Below, piece by piece: positions 63,670 through 64,000 of a stretch of 64,000 nt of DNA. The stretch's first letter is position 1, and the number at the start of each line of letters is the position of its first letter. Below the pieces are notes generated by a model. That model was not told the origin of the DNA, ran no database searches, and saw only the letters and a list, made by a program, of their open reading frames with translations. The position numbers and the translations under genes are program-made. This DNA is from VYDC01 sp963667515 (GTDB taxonomy: Bacteria > Chloroflexota > Dehalococcoidia > UBA2979). The DNA lies in assembly GCA_963667515.2 (NCBI GenBank), contig CAXXXY010000005.1, forward strand, positions 1-64,000. Reading direction: 5' to 3'.

Positions 63670-64000
63670 TTGGATACCACCTCGCTGGTTGCCCTGCTGG
63701 TCCTCGTGCTCGCCGCGGCGGTGCTCGTCGTGGTCGCGGCGGCGGAGGCGTCGGTCGCCGCGCTGGGCCGCGGGCGGCTCCCCCCCGCCGGGGACGACGG
63801 CCTGCACGCGCGGCTGCGCGGCTACGTGCGGCAGCGCCACCACATCCTGCGCGCGCTCTCGGCGGCCAGCAGCGTCGCCGTCGTGGCCGGGACCGCCGCC
63901 GCCGTCCTGCTGGCGCTGGAGGGCTCGGAGCTGCGCGGGCCGTCGGTCCTCGGCGTGGCGGCGCTCGCGGCCGCGGGCGCGGTGGTGCTGCGCCAGAGCG
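63670..64000 (+). CDS. Start of a membrane protein, possibly CNNM/HlyC-CorC family (cut by window edge)
   Basis: TTG 63670 begins MDTTSLVALLVLVLAAAVLV, then VVAAAEASVAALGRGRL and a second hydrophobic stretch, SSVAVVAGTAAAVLLALEG. The layout of an N-terminal helix, AEAS motif and short basic loop resembles the DUF21 transmembrane domain of HlyC/CorC-type proteins (which often read AEAAL at that point). The start codon and family are tentative because the CBS domains would lie beyond the window. Confidence 0.45.
   Translation, partial: MDTTSLVALLVLVLAAAVLVVVAAAEASVAALGRGRLPPAGDDGLHARLRGYVRQRHHILRALSAASSVAVVAGTAAAVLLALEGSELRGPSVLGVAALAAAGAVVLRQS

Overview
The window is high-GC DNA (about 70% by eye) from a bacterium with actinobacterial gene order. 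The right part carries alaS, a membrane-anchored baseplate-J-like gene, ruvX, mltG, aroE, aroC, aroK-aroB, all on one strand with stop/start overlaps. That order and the AddAB-type nuclease suggest a deep actinobacterial lineage such as the Thermoleophilia. The lineage is an inference; no rRNA is present.

Left part (1-29.6 kb) is an insertion-sequence graveyard. At least eight element types are nested and truncated around a few chromosomal genes. I name them here: IS-A (IS30 family, 1451 bp, four complete copies and one partial), IS-B (IS3 family, IS407 type, 1237 bp, two complete copies), IS-C (IS3 family, about 1267 bp, two copies each split by IS-A, plus one fragment), IS-D (IS3 family, about 1355 bp, two copies and a fragment), IS-E and IS-F (related rve-type elements, mostly broken), IS-G (IS3-group remnants), plus single fragments of an IS481 element, a further IS3 orfB and a degenerate IS407-type element. 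The non-IS genes among them are a YbaY-like lipoprotein (frameshifted), a BtuF-like fragment, a frameshifted ABC-F ATPase, a family-3 solute-binding lipoprotein, and addA with an addB split by IS-A.

Middle (29.6-34.6 kb): an orphan CRISPR array of 8 repeats abuts an IS fragment where its leader should be, and no cas genes are visible. Then come tRNA-Gly, a small CxxC protein, a Tat-type peptide-binding lipoprotein, tRNA-Asn, a metallo-beta-lactamase-fold gene broken by a 19-bp tandem duplication, and tRNA-Gln.

Right part (34.6-64 kb) is mostly housekeeping: a GYD-domain protein, an alkaline-phosphatase-superfamily enzyme, a single-module GlnE-like adenylyltransferase with ACT domains, prfA, hisS, rel, then comM cut after about 49 codons. 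The comM cut is next to the C-terminal part of a large serine recombinase and an IS-C::IS-A nest, so a mobile island once integrated in comM and was later eroded. It continues with an Lrp-type regulator, moeA, an in-frame mobB-like segment, acyP, the aro operon and cell-wall/replication genes up to alaS, then glmU and the start of a membrane protein.

The most unusual signal is IS-A. All its insertions carry a 3-bp CTG/CAG duplication, and four of five lie on the same Gln codon of the conserved HSDRG(S/V)Q motif of IS3-family transposases. IS-A therefore looks like an element that homes into, and inactivates, other transposons.
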